From Rikenellaceae bacterium (lineage in GTDB: Bacteria > Bacteroidota > Bacteroidia > Bacteroidales > Rikenellaceae), in assembly GCA_031262465.1 (NCBI GenBank), contig JAISHQ010000060.1, forward strand, positions 1 to 33,420: a DNA stretch of 33,420 bases, given 5' to 3'. The notes beneath the pieces are model-generated. The model made no database searches, was not told the DNA's origin, and saw only the letters and a list, made by a program, of their open reading frames with translations. Of the stretch, positions 6,671 through 16,234 are shown piece by piece. The stretch's first letter is position 1, and each line of letters starts with the position of its first letter. Made by a program: the position numbers and the translations under genes.

Positions 6671-7522
6671 TCAACGCATCAATTGGGTCAATAAATAAAC
6701 AAACGGCAGGGAGAGGTACATGGCATCGAACCGATCCAACAGACCGCCGTGGCCGGGAATCAGGTTTCCCGAATCCTTTACACCGGCTTCCCGTTTAAAC
6801 ATCGACTCGACCAAATCTCCCGCAACGGCGGACAAAGTTAATACAACTCCTCCAACAATCCATCCCCACACCGGAGTATTTTCTGCCCCAGTCATCCGCG
6901 CGCCCAACCAAACGGCAGCAACGGCGGTAAAAATCAGCCCGCCAAAGAAGCCCTCCCACGATTTTTTGGGCGAAAGGCGTTTGCACAGCGGGTGTTTGCC
7001 ATGCCTGCCCAATGTCATGCCGACCAAATAGGCTCCCACGTCGTTGATCCAAATCAGGATCACATAAAATAGCACCACCCCGGCGTTATACGCTGGCGCG
7101 CCGTCCGCCCCGATCTGTACACCTAACGCGGGCAAGAGCGAGAGGGGAAGGGCGATGTAAATCAGTCCTAACGCCTGCGCACCCAAAGTCTGTACACCCC
7201 CTGCATCAAGCGTTCCGCCGTTTTGGCAGAAAATCCGGCCAATCAGCAACAAAAGGAATAGCGGAAGCAACAGAAAGAGGCCCTGCGGTGGAATGATTTG
7301 CCAAACAACCAAATAGGCGGCCACAACCGCCACCGCGCCGAGGACAATCGGCGGGTAAATCTTTTTCGAATCAGGAATAGATAGCCGGTAAAACTCATAG
7401 AGCGAGCCGACTGTCACCGCGACGACCAACGCCAACAGCGTCAGCGGGGAGCAGAGAATCGCCCCCACCATAATCGCCACCAACACCGCGCCGCTCAGGG
7501 TTCGTTTTACCAAACTCTTCAT
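6671..7522 (-). CDS. cdsA: Phosphatidate cytidylyltransferase (CDP-diacylglycerol synthase)
   Basis: Makes CDP-diacylglycerol from phosphatidic acid and CTP, the branch point for all phospholipids, in the inner membrane. The 283-residue protein is mostly hydrophobic helices. The CdsA signature is complete near the C-terminus (about 240-266): SMFKREAGVKDSG followed by IPGHGGLLDRFD, with the metal-binding acidic and basic residues intact. SPKKSWEG, another family motif, precedes it. It starts 10 nt after the ftsH stop, indicating cotranscription. Confidence 0.96.
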   Translation of the reverse strand: MKSLVKRTLSGAVLVAIMVGAILCSPLTLLALVVAVTVGSLYEFYRLSIPDSKKIYPPIVLGAVAVVAAYLVVWQIIPPQGLFLLLPLFLLLLIGRIFCQNGGTLDAGGVQTLGAQALGLIYIALPLSLLPALGVQIGADGAPAYNAGVVLFYVILIWINDVGAYLVGMTLGRHGKHPLCKRLSPKKSWEGFFGGLIFTAVAAVWLGARMTGAENTPVWGWIVGGVVLTLSAVAGDLVESMFKREAGVKDSGNLIPGHGGLLDRFDAMYLSLPFVYLLTQLMR

Positions 7523-7532
7523 CTTTAACGGA

Positions 7533-9563
<2,031 letters not shown>

Positions 9564-9592
9564 AAATATAGTAGTCTGTTGTTAAAATCTTA

Positions 9593-9943
9593 TTAATCGA
9601 ACCGGTAACGGGTCAGGTCGGCATCGGCCCAAAGCTCTTCGAGGTTGTAGAAGGGGCGCATTTCGCTCTGGAAAATATGTACCATAATGTCGCCATAGTC
9701 CATTACGACCCACAGGCCGTTCTGTTTGCCCTCGACCCGGATCACCCGTTGCTTCAACTCCTTTTCGACCGCCTCTTCCACCCCGTCGGCGATGGCCGCC
9801 ACCTGCACATTCGACAGCGCATCGGCAATAACAAAATGGCTGGCAATCGCGCCGTCCAGCTCACTCAGGTCCAAACTTACAATGTCGTTGCCCTTTTTAT
9901 CGTCAATGGCTTCGACGATGGTTTCCAATAAGTTATTACTCAT
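9593..9943 (-). CDS. rsfS: Ribosomal silencing factor RsfS (Iojap/YbeB family)
   Basis: A small 116-residue protein that binds ribosomal protein L14 and blocks 30S-50S joining when nutrients are short. The family core is visible: LDLSELDGAIASHFVIADALSN early on and GLWVVMDYGDIMVHIFQSEMRPFYNLEELWADA at the C-terminus. Length is normal. It is first in the ftsH operon, directly behind a good Bacteroidetes promoter at 9968-9998. Confidence 0.95.
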   Translation of the reverse strand: MSNNLLETIVEAIDDKKGNDIVSLDLSELDGAIASHFVIADALSNVQVAAIADGVEEAVEKELKQRVIRVEGKQNGLWVVMDYGDIMVHIFQSEMRPFYNLEELWADADLTRYRFD

Positions 9944-9967
9944 TCAGTATGTTTTGTTTTTAAAAGT

Positions 9968-9998
9968 CAAAGATACGCCATTTTACCGGGATGTACAA
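9968..9998 (-). promoter_or_regulatory. Promoter of the rsfS-ftsH-cdsA-psd operon
   Basis: On the minus strand TTG (9998-9996), a 20-nt spacer, then TATCTTTG (9975-9968), an exact TAnnTTTG match. The rsfS ATG lies 25 nt downstream of the box. This is one of the cleanest promoters in the window. Confidence 0.75.
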
Positions 9999-10013
9999 CA
10001 TCTGTTCCAATCT

Positions 10014-12404
10014 CTATTCGGGAACGAGATTGAAGAAAAAAGCCGGGTCGATAGAGAGCGTATCGTTGCGATCGCGCCATAGATCCTGTTCGATGAAACG
10101 TTTTTTATCGGCCTGCATCCGGTCGGTGATCTGAAAACGGGGATAAGGTATCGAGCGGCTCGCCTCCTGCTGGGAGGGGCGAATCTCGCGGTCGACCACC
10201 TCATGCCTGCTCATGGGACGAAGCCCGGGCATCCAACTGAAGCCCGGAAAACGCTGGGTGTGATCCTCGGGGATGCGGAGCATGGGGTATTGGGTGGTCT
10301 TGACGTTCATGATCGGAACAATCTGCCGGATCTGCGTGCTGTCGAAACGGAAGATCATGTCGCGGCTGGTGATGTCCATAAACGCACCGATTTGGCTGGG
10401 TTTATCGGCCTCCTGCTCGTAATAATAGCTCTTGGCGTTGCCCAACACCTCCATCCGTTGAATCTCGTTGTCGCGGAAAAAGACCTCGATGCGATCGCCC
10501 GTCACCTGATTGAAGAGCGAGTCGATGACCCATTGCGCCATGATCGGCCCGCCCACAAACTCGGCGCGCACCAACTGTTCGTCCCGCGAGTAGAGGTGAA
10601 CATCTTGTGCCGTGACCTGATTGTTCTCGTTCCAAAGAATGGGACGGACGTAGAAGTGGGCGGTCGTGTCAATCGAAAAAGCGACCAGCGAGTCGCAAAC
10701 GGCCTGTAAATCGGAACGATAAATCTTGACGTTGCCTACCGAGCGGATGATCCGTTGCAACGAATCGCCCCCCGACAGGCTATCCGTCTCAAGTACGCCC
10801 TGCCCCAGCGAATCGGCCAGTGCGCCCGACGAATCGACCGCCAATGAATCCATTGCCTCGCCCAACGAATCGGCGGGGATCAACCCCTGCTCCACGGCGT
10901 ATTCCCGCATCCGTGCCCTGCGCCGTTCCAGCCGCTCCTGTCGGCGAATTTGCCGCTTGGTCAGCGGAAGGGAATCGGGCGGAGTTTGGATTTCGGAAAC
11001 CGCGAGCGAATCGGGTGGCAACGAATCAGGCAAGGAAACAGCCAACGAATCAGGCAAGGAAAGGGTCAACGAATCGACCCCAGAAACCGCGAGCGAGTCG
11101 GGCGGGGTTGGAGGTATATTGGCTGTCACCCCGAGCGAATCGGCCAGTGGGACGGGCACAGCCAATGAATCCGTTGCAGGAACGAATTGCCCCAGCGAAT
11201 CGGCCAACGCTTCGGGCGGTTCTTCCAATTGGCCGGGGACGATGCCCCGCATCCCCTGCTCCAAGAGGGTTGTATCGGCATCCGCGCCATACAGATGTCC
11301 CCAGCGGCTCAGCGAGTCGGGCGGCAGGGAATCCGGGCGTTGCAGAAGCAGGCTGTCGGCGCGGGCGAATGACGTGGTGTCCAACTCCTCCCGTCCGGGC
11401 AGTCGCAGGCGCGCCACCCATTGAGCGTCAAAGGTTTCCTCGCGCGGAATGGCGTGCAGGAAGATCGTATCGCCCCGCAGGAAGACCGAGTCGGTTTCCG
11501 CGCCCTGGTTGTCGTACCCGATCCCCGAAGGGTTGTCGGTGAGGATGGCTTGCCCGCTCTCTTCGAAGTAAACGCCGTAATCGCCAAACAGGTAAGCCGA
11601 TTGTTCCGGATCGTAGAGCTGGATGTTATTGAAAAGGTAAGCCAACTGCCGGGACTTGATGTAGGTGATGCTGTCGGCCATAACCTCCTGATTATCGGCG
11701 GTCAGGATGTACGAATTTTCGGTAAAACGATAGGTGTCGTTGATCCGGTCGTAACTGCCCCGGTCGGCGGTCAGGAAGTCGCCGTCGCTGTTCCATATCC
11801 GGGCGGGGCGGTAAAAGTCGATCACCTCCGTGTCGAAATTGTAGCCCATCGAGTCAGTCTGGATGATGTACTCCTCGTTGCGCGCAACCACCTGATCGAC
11901 AAGGTACAATTGGCGTTCGTCGGCGTGATAAATGGCCTGACGCGACTCCATCAGGTTGTCTTTCTGCGAGATCGTTCCGCCGGTCGTGTACCGGCCAATG
12001 TTGGTCAACGTGTTGAACTCCATGTCGTAGGAGTACATGGTCACGTCGCCGTCGATGGTCTTGATGATCGGGGCAAAGACATGGGCGATGTTGGTCTCCC
12101 CGTTGAAATCGGCGCGATCGCCATAGACGTATGTCGAGTCTTTGTTGATGATGACGTTATTAAAGCATTCGACGTAATTGCGGCTGTTGTACAACACCGC
12201 GCTGTCGCAGGTGATAAGGGCTCCGTTGTGGTGAAAGATCACTTCGCCAACCAACGCCGTGGCCACCGAGTCGCGCACGAGCACCGAAAAGCTGTCCTGA
12301 GCGTCGTAATCAATCGTGGCATACGACTGCCCGTACCCCGCCGTGGTGACGGCCATCAACGCCAACCCCACAAGGAAAATGCCTCTGTACAACAAACGCT
12401 TCAC
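10014..12404 (-). CDS. OstA-like protein with an expanded DSL-repeat insert
   Basis: Probable periplasmic or outer-membrane-associated protein of the OstA/LptA-like beta-jellyroll family, related to lipopolysaccharide transport. I place the start at GTG 12404, 13 nt after the SurA-like stop; it yields a standard signal peptide ending near residue 26 (AGYGQ). The longer frame to 12467 would overlap the upstream gene. OstA-like repeats (for example AIYHADERQLYLVDQVV and ADNQEVMADSITYIKSRQ) fill residues ~30-345 and resume at ~550-790. Between them is a Pro/Ser/Asp-rich insert with about 17 DSL motifs and a short basic stretch (RRQERLERRRARMR). At ~796 residues it seems longer than typical Bacteroidetes OstA-like proteins because of this insert. 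Third gene of an envelope operon. Confidence 0.8.
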   Translation of the reverse strand: MKRLLYRGIFLVGLALMAVTTAGYGQSYATIDYDAQDSFSVLVRDSVATALVGEVIFHHNGALITCDSAVLYNSRNYVECFNNVIINKDSTYVYGDRADFNGETNIAHVFAPIIKTIDGDVTMYSYDMEFNTLTNIGRYTTGGTISQKDNLMESRQAIYHADERQLYLVDQVVARNEEYIIQTDSMGYNFDTEVIDFYRPARIWNSDGDFLTADRGSYDRINDTYRFTENSYILTADNQEVMADSITYIKSRQLAYLFNNIQLYDPEQSAYLFGDYGVYFEESGQAILTDNPSGIGYDNQGAETDSVFLRGDTIFLHAIPREETFDAQWVARLRLPGREELDTTSFARADSLLLQRPDSLPPDSLSRWGHLYGADADTTLLEQGMRGIVPGQLEEPPEALADSLGQFVPATDSLAVPVPLADSLGVTANIPPTPPDSLAVSGVDSLTLSLPDSLAVSLPDSLPPDSLAVSEIQTPPDSLPLTKRQIRRQERLERRRARMREYAVEQGLIPADSLGEAMDSLAVDSSGALADSLGQGVLETDSLSGGDSLQRIIRSVGNVKIYRSDLQAVCDSLVAFSIDTTAHFYVRPILWNENNQVTAQDVHLYSRDEQLVRAEFVGGPIMAQWVIDSLFNQVTGDRIEVFFRDNEIQRMEVLGNAKSYYYEQEADKPSQIGAFMDITSRDMIFRFDSTQIRQIVPIMNVKTTQYPMLRIPEDHTQRFPGFSWMPGLRPMSRHEVVDREIRPSQQEASRSIPYPRFQITDRMQADKKRFIEQDLWRDRNDTLSIDPAFFFNLVPE
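10755..11360 (-). repeat. DSL-motif repeat region within the OstA-like gene
   Basis: About 17 DSL tripeptides, mostly as PDSLAV, ADSLGQ or PDSLP, in roughly 200 codons. At DNA level the repeats are partly tandem, for example a 24-bp unit beginning CAGGCAAGGAAA at 11027 and again at 11051. The pattern suggests slippage-driven expansion of a flexible linker. Confidence 0.8.
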
Positions 12405-12417
12405 CTCGCTGATTCGA

Positions 12418-13812
12418 TTACTTGACCCAATCGTAAACAAAGTCACAATTCTGGTATTTCGGATCAATCCGCACGTACATGGCGGCGATCTTCTCGCTCA
12501 GCCAGTCGTTGTATTTTTTTTGCTGTTTTTCGACGATGGCCATATCTTCGATGTTGCTGTAATCCTCGTTGATATTGGCTCGGTGCGAGGGAATGATCTC
12601 GTCGAGCTTCACGATCTTGACCTGCTGATTCCCCTGAACGTCCTGTGTCATGTAGGAGGTCGAAATATCGCCGGGCTTTAGCAGGCGCAGGGCTTGGTAG
12701 TCGCCGTACAACTCCTCCCGGGTAAAGCGATTGGTCGTCGCTCGCGCACTCGCCCCGTACAGCTCGACGATCTCGCGGTTGGTCACCTGGCCGCCGTTGA
12801 ATTTGGTGTAATCGTCCTGCGAATATTGCAAAGCCGCCTCGGCAAAGGTCAGCTCCCCGTTGCGGATCAGCTGACCGACACTGTCCAGACGTTGAGCCGT
12901 TTGGGTCATCTCCTCGGTCGTGTATTCGGGTTTAATCAGGATGTGGCGGAAGCGATAGTCATTGCCCCGGCTTTCAATCATTTGAATGATGTGGAAGCCG
13001 TATTCGGTCTCGACCACGGGCGAAATCTGATCGGGGCGAAGGCGAGCCAATGCCTCTCTAAAGGGACGCACCAACCCGTCGAGCGGGGTAAAATCAGACT
13101 CGCCCCCCTGTCTGGCGGTTCCAGTATCGACCGAGTAAAGCCGAGCCAGCGTACCGAAATTTTGGCCGTCGATGATGCGTTGGCGTAACTCCAACAACCG
13201 CTCCCGTGCCCGCAGTTTGGCCGCATCCAGCGACGGGGGGTACATCACGATTTGGGAGTACATATACATTTCCGGGGTCATCGGCAGGCTGTCGCGATTC
13301 ATCCGGCGGTAAAAACGCTCGACCTCGGCAGGGGTGACCTCGGTTCCGCTCCGGATAGTCATTTCCATGGTTTGAGCCAGTGCCATGTCGGTGTATTTCT
13401 CGCGCAGGTTGTCCCGAATTTGGTAAACCGGCTTGCGGAGCGCGGCCTCGACGGCCAACAACGAACCATACTCCAACATCAGCTGGTTGACCTCCGCTTC
13501 GACCATTTGTTCGACCGTCGTCATATCGGCGGCCAGCGAGTCGAGCCGTGCCTGATTGGCCAGCATTTTCTGCAACAACAGCTCTTCCAACGCCTCGCAA
13601 CGCGGTTCGCGGTTGGAGGTATAGCCCTCGGCGCGCTGTTGGGCTTCGATCAGGTGCATCATCTCCACCACATCCGACCACATAATCATCGAACCTCCCA
13701 CCACGGCGACGATCTCCTCGCCAATTTGGGTGTTGTCCTGTGCCCGCAAGGGAGCTGTCGTTGCGAATACTCCGGCAAGGAGTGCTATTAAAACCAGGCC
13801 TATTCTTTTCAT
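12418..13812 (-). CDS. SurA-like periplasmic peptidyl-prolyl isomerase / chaperone
   Basis: A 464-residue secreted protein with a signal peptide (cleavage near PLRAQ, about 24). A SurA-type N-terminal chaperone helix bundle is followed by two parvulin-like domains. The first, around 175-285, contains FGTLARLYSVD and VVETEYGFHIIQM. The second, around 285-390, contains RFRHILIKPEY and FAEAALQYSQDD. It should escort outer-membrane proteins through the periplasm. Its ATG overlaps the lipoprotein stop (ATGA), so translation is coupled, and the OstA-like gene follows 13 nt downstream. This groups outer-membrane protein and LPS assembly factors. Confidence 0.9.
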   Translation of the reverse strand: MKRIGLVLIALLAGVFATTAPLRAQDNTQIGEEIVAVVGGSMIMWSDVVEMMHLIEAQQRAEGYTSNREPRCEALEELLLQKMLANQARLDSLAADMTTVEQMVEAEVNQLMLEYGSLLAVEAALRKPVYQIRDNLREKYTDMALAQTMEMTIRSGTEVTPAEVERFYRRMNRDSLPMTPEMYMYSQIVMYPPSLDAAKLRARERLLELRQRIIDGQNFGTLARLYSVDTGTARQGGESDFTPLDGLVRPFREALARLRPDQISPVVETEYGFHIIQMIESRGNDYRFRHILIKPEYTTEEMTQTAQRLDSVGQLIRNGELTFAEAALQYSQDDYTKFNGGQVTNREIVELYGASARATTNRFTREELYGDYQALRLLKPGDISTSYMTQDVQGNQQVKIVKLDEIIPSHRANINEDYSNIEDMAIVEKQQKKYNDWLSEKIAAMYVRIDPKYQNCDFVYDWVK

Positions 13813-14753
13813 TCTGTCGGTTCTTGGTTATTCGGAATAATTTTCAATATCTCTTCTATGGGTTGTGCTTCGGGGGGCGCAATGATCGAATCGACTTCGA
13901 TTCTGACCTCCTTGCGCAGGAGCGCGTTGTTCAGCAGGTCGTCCTCCATTTGGCGAACCAACTCCTGTTTCCGGCGGGCGACGATCAGGGTGCGGATGGT
14001 ACTCTGCGCCCGGCTCAACGGGATGAGGCTCCCGGCTTGCAGTACGTCGGTCATCACGATAAAATGGCGGTTATCGCCCTGTGTCACCTCGTAAAAAGGG
14101 GCCGAAGCCAACATCCGTGCACTTTCGGCCTCGCTCTGCCGGGGCAAAAAGGCGGTCATCTCGCCCAACTCGACCCAATCGGTGAACTCGCGGAAAGGGA
14201 GGTTGTTTTTCATGGCCACATCGACCAAATCTTGCAGGCGATCGGCCCGTCCGGAGAGCGCCATGATGCGCATCTGCCCCTCCTGCCGGAAGCCCACGGG
14301 GAAACGAACGACCACCCCCTTAATCAGCGGAACGGTCAGCCGAAACTCGTCCGGGTGGGTCTCGTAATAAGCCTGAATTTCACCGGCAGAGACGGCGGTA
14401 TCCAACCGCTGGTCGATGTATTGTTTTTCGTACTCGTAGATTAACAGCGAGTTGCGGTAATCGTCGACCATACGGGTGATCCGCTCCTGATCGTCCGGGA
14501 AAGCCAATTCGGCCTGCTGGATTTTGAGCTGTTGTTTGACCCACGAGTCGACATAAGAGCTGAGCAATTTCAGGCTATCCTCCGGAGTCATCCCCGCAAA
14601 GAGGGTCTGCACGTCCTCAGCATAGAGCTTTTTGTCACCGACCGTGGCCAGCGGCTCGCCCCGCATGAAGGAGGTAAACGAAAAATCCCGGCATCCGACA
14701 AGGAGAATCCCCATCAGGCCGAGAAGTGTCAGGTATTTAAAGCGTCTGAGCAA
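13809..14753 (-). CDS. PPIase/SurA-N-like lipoprotein
   Basis: Predicted lipoprotein of about 314 residues, with a basic start, hydrophobic core and lipobox LLVGC (Cys at about 21). The mature part resembles the helical N-terminal and parvulin-like regions of SurA-type foldases (for example QTLFAGMTPEDSLKLLSSYVDSWVKQQL in pieces), without a full active parvulin signature. The frame extends to 14792, but the -7 box TATCTTTG lies at 14788-14781, so translation must begin inside; TTG 14753 gives a proper signal peptide. First gene of the lipoprotein-SurA-OstA operon, overlapping the next gene by 4 nt. It may be an accessory foldase. Confidence 0.78.
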   Translation of the reverse strand: MLRRFKYLTLLGLMGILLVGCRDFSFTSFMRGEPLATVGDKKLYAEDVQTLFAGMTPEDSLKLLSSYVDSWVKQQLKIQQAELAFPDDQERITRMVDDYRNSLLIYEYEKQYIDQRLDTAVSAGEIQAYYETHPDEFRLTVPLIKGVVVRFPVGFRQEGQMRIMALSGRADRLQDLVDVAMKNNLPFREFTDWVELGEMTAFLPRQSEAESARMLASAPFYEVTQGDNRHFIVMTDVLQAGSLIPLSRAQSTIRTLIVARRKQELVRQMEDDLLNNALLRKEVRIEVDSIIAPPEAQPIEEILKIIPNNQEPTE

Positions 14754-14780
14754 ATTCCGTCTACATAAAAGTTCCAAAGA

Positions 14781-14788
14781 CAAAGATA
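14781..14788 (-). promoter_or_regulatory. -7 box for the lipoprotein-SurA-OstA operon
   Basis: TATCTTTG on the minus strand matches TAnnTTTG. No clear TTG is present 19-20 nt upstream, so only half of the promoter is recognised. It decides the start of the downstream lipoprotein gene. Confidence 0.5.
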
Positions 14789-14804
14789 GCAATTAATTTT
14801 ATTT

Positions 14805-15668
14805 TCAGGCTATTTCCTGCCTCCGAGAGCGACGAATCGAGACGATCACTCCGGCCAGCGAAGCGACCAAGAGCAGGGCACACGCCCCATAAAGCGTCCA
14901 GTACCACTCCGGCGAGCCGATCAGCTCGCGCAACGACTGTTCTTCCAAGCCGCTGTCGGTTTCAAAAATCGACAGAAAGACAGAGAGTGCATTGTTGATC
15001 GCGTGGAGAACGACCACTGAAAGCAACGAGCCGGTTCGGTCGTAAACCAGCCCGATAACGATCCCCAGTACAAAACCGGCCACGATTTGTTGCGGGATGC
15101 CGTGGATGATGCCAAAAATGGCCGAGGCGATCAACACCCCCGCCCAACTGCCCCGTTTGCGGGTGATGCCGCCCTGAATAATCCCCCGAAAGAGCATCTC
15201 CTCGCAGAGCGGTGCCATGACGATGGCGGTAAACATGGCCCAACCACCATTGGCCAATTGCTGATCGACCAAATCGTACCATTCGGAAGGGAATAGTTCG
15301 ATCAACGGCTCGATCACCACGCTGGCCGCCAACATCAGGACAATACCGACCAAAATAACGGTCGGATTAAAGCCCCGAAACGAGAGGCGAAGCCACCCGC
15401 GCGCGCTCCCCTCCTTGCGGCGCACTCGGGCAAGGGCAAAGGCGATTGTCGCGGCAAGGGTCACGGTATAAACCCCGAAGATACCCCACCCGGCGACCGC
15501 TCCCCCGGGCAAAGCTCGAACCAAAACCGTGCTCAACAGATTGACCACCAGAAAGACAAAGAAAATCGCCAAAATGTCTTTCCAATCGGGAAAGACACCC
15601 CGGCGCGAATCGTCCGTTGAGGTCGATGCGACTGTTTTCGATGCCGATAGTTGTTCTTCTTTCTTCAT
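14805..15668 (-). CDS. CPBP-family intramembrane glutamic/metallo protease
   Basis: A 287-residue membrane protein of the CPBP (Abi/Rce1-like) family. The hallmark motifs are complete: Glu156-Glu157 with Arg161 (EEMLFRG), His189 (FGIIHG) and His222 with Asn225-Asn226 (LHAINN). Around eight hydrophobic segments are visible after a ~25-residue polar N-tail. Family members cleave membrane substrates or process peptides and bacteriocins; the substrate here is unknown. It lies downstream of lon-tsaE, separated by an intercistronic repeat element, and probably belongs to the same transcript or uses a promoter in that element. Confidence 0.92.
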   Translation of the reverse strand: MKKEEQLSASKTVASTSTDDSRRGVFPDWKDILAIFFVFLVVNLLSTVLVRALPGGAVAGWGIFGVYTVTLAATIAFALARVRRKEGSARGWLRLSFRGFNPTVILVGIVLMLAASVVIEPLIELFPSEWYDLVDQQLANGGWAMFTAIVMAPLCEEMLFRGIIQGGITRKRGSWAGVLIASAIFGIIHGIPQQIVAGFVLGIVIGLVYDRTGSLLSVVVLHAINNALSVFLSIFETDSGLEEQSLRELIGSPEWYWTLYGACALLLVASLAGVIVSIRRSRRQEIA

Positions 15669-15687
15669 AGGGTTGTACCTTACTTAC

Positions 15688-15812
15688 AATGAAACTAATA
15701 CAAGCTCAAAAGACAAGGCTTGCGACCGAGACAAAAGCGCAGTGTACAAAGGTACTCGAGCATTTTGGCGAGGGAGCGTAACGCAGTATTTTGGGCTTGT
15801 ATTAGTTTCATT
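15688..15812 (-). repeat. Intercistronic element, copy 1: conserved core with perfect 18-bp arms
   Basis: Read on the minus strand, the element starts at the tsaE stop codon and ends 20 nt before the CPBP start. Arms AATGAAACTAATACAAGC and GCTTGTATTAGTTTCATT are perfect complements. The enclosed 89-bp core (15706-15794) runs from CCAAAATACTGCG to GTCTTTTGA. The same core occurs at 24398-24487 in the same sense orientation relative to its genes, with one substitution and one 1-nt insertion, but with unrelated arms. Inside the core are CTCGAG and a GTAC-CTTT-GTAC mini-hairpin. Interpretation (structured RNA or mobile palindromic element) is open. Confidence 0.8.
15747..15754 (-). promoter_or_regulatory. 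Promoter-like -7 box inside repeat copy 1
   Basis: TACCTTTG on the minus strand within the core, about 80 nt before the CPBP start. It matches TAnnTTTG but no -33 TTG is evident. The second copy of the element has TACCTTTA at the equivalent place. It could give CPBP its own transcription; weak evidence. Confidence 0.3.
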
Positions 15813-16230
15813 AGGGATTGACGGTGATTTCGCGCGCTCCGTCCGCACTCACCCGGATATAGACCCGGTCGATGTCGTCCGCCAGCAGGCTCTCGACCTT
15901 TTCTGGCCATTCGATCAGGCAACGGTACCCGCTGGACAGGTACTCTTCCGAGCCAAAATCCAAGGCCTCTTCGGGGCGGTCGATGCGGTAGAAGTCGAAA
16001 TGAAAAATCGGCTCCCCGGCCTCGGTGCGGTATTCGTTGACGATTGAAAAGGTGGGGCTGTTGACATTGTCCTGCACCCCCAATCGCTCACAAATCGCCC
16101 GGATGAGGGTGGTCTTGCCCGCTCCCATTTCCCCGTAAAAGGCCACGACCCCGCCGGGGCGGAGCATCTGCAAAAGCAGATCGGCCACCTCGGGCAGGTC
16201 GTCGGTATCTTTTACCCGAATAGCTTCCAT
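15811..16230 (-). CDS. tsaE: tRNA N6-threonylcarbamoyladenosine biosynthesis ATPase TsaE
   Basis: ATPase partner of TsaB/TsaD in making the t6A modification at position 37 of ANN-decoding tRNAs. The 139-residue length is normal. Walker A is GEMGAGKT (33-40), followed by the family motifs SPTFSIVNEY, FHFDFYRI and LIEWPEK. It begins 4 nt after the lon stop, and its TAA stop overlaps the first arm of the downstream repeat element. TsaB and TsaD are not in the window. Confidence 0.96.
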   Translation of the reverse strand: MEAIRVKDTDDLPEVADLLLQMLRPGGVVAFYGEMGAGKTTLIRAICERLGVQDNVNSPTFSIVNEYRTEAGEPIFHFDFYRIDRPEEALDFGSEEYLSSGYRCLIEWPEKVESLLADDIDRVYIRVSADGAREITVNP

Positions 16231-16234
16231 TATG

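Noticed and set aside
10755-11360. Repetitive DNA that might be a CRISPR-like array
   Set aside because: Repeats are short, in frame and encode DSL motifs inside a protein; there are no unique spacers of uniform length.
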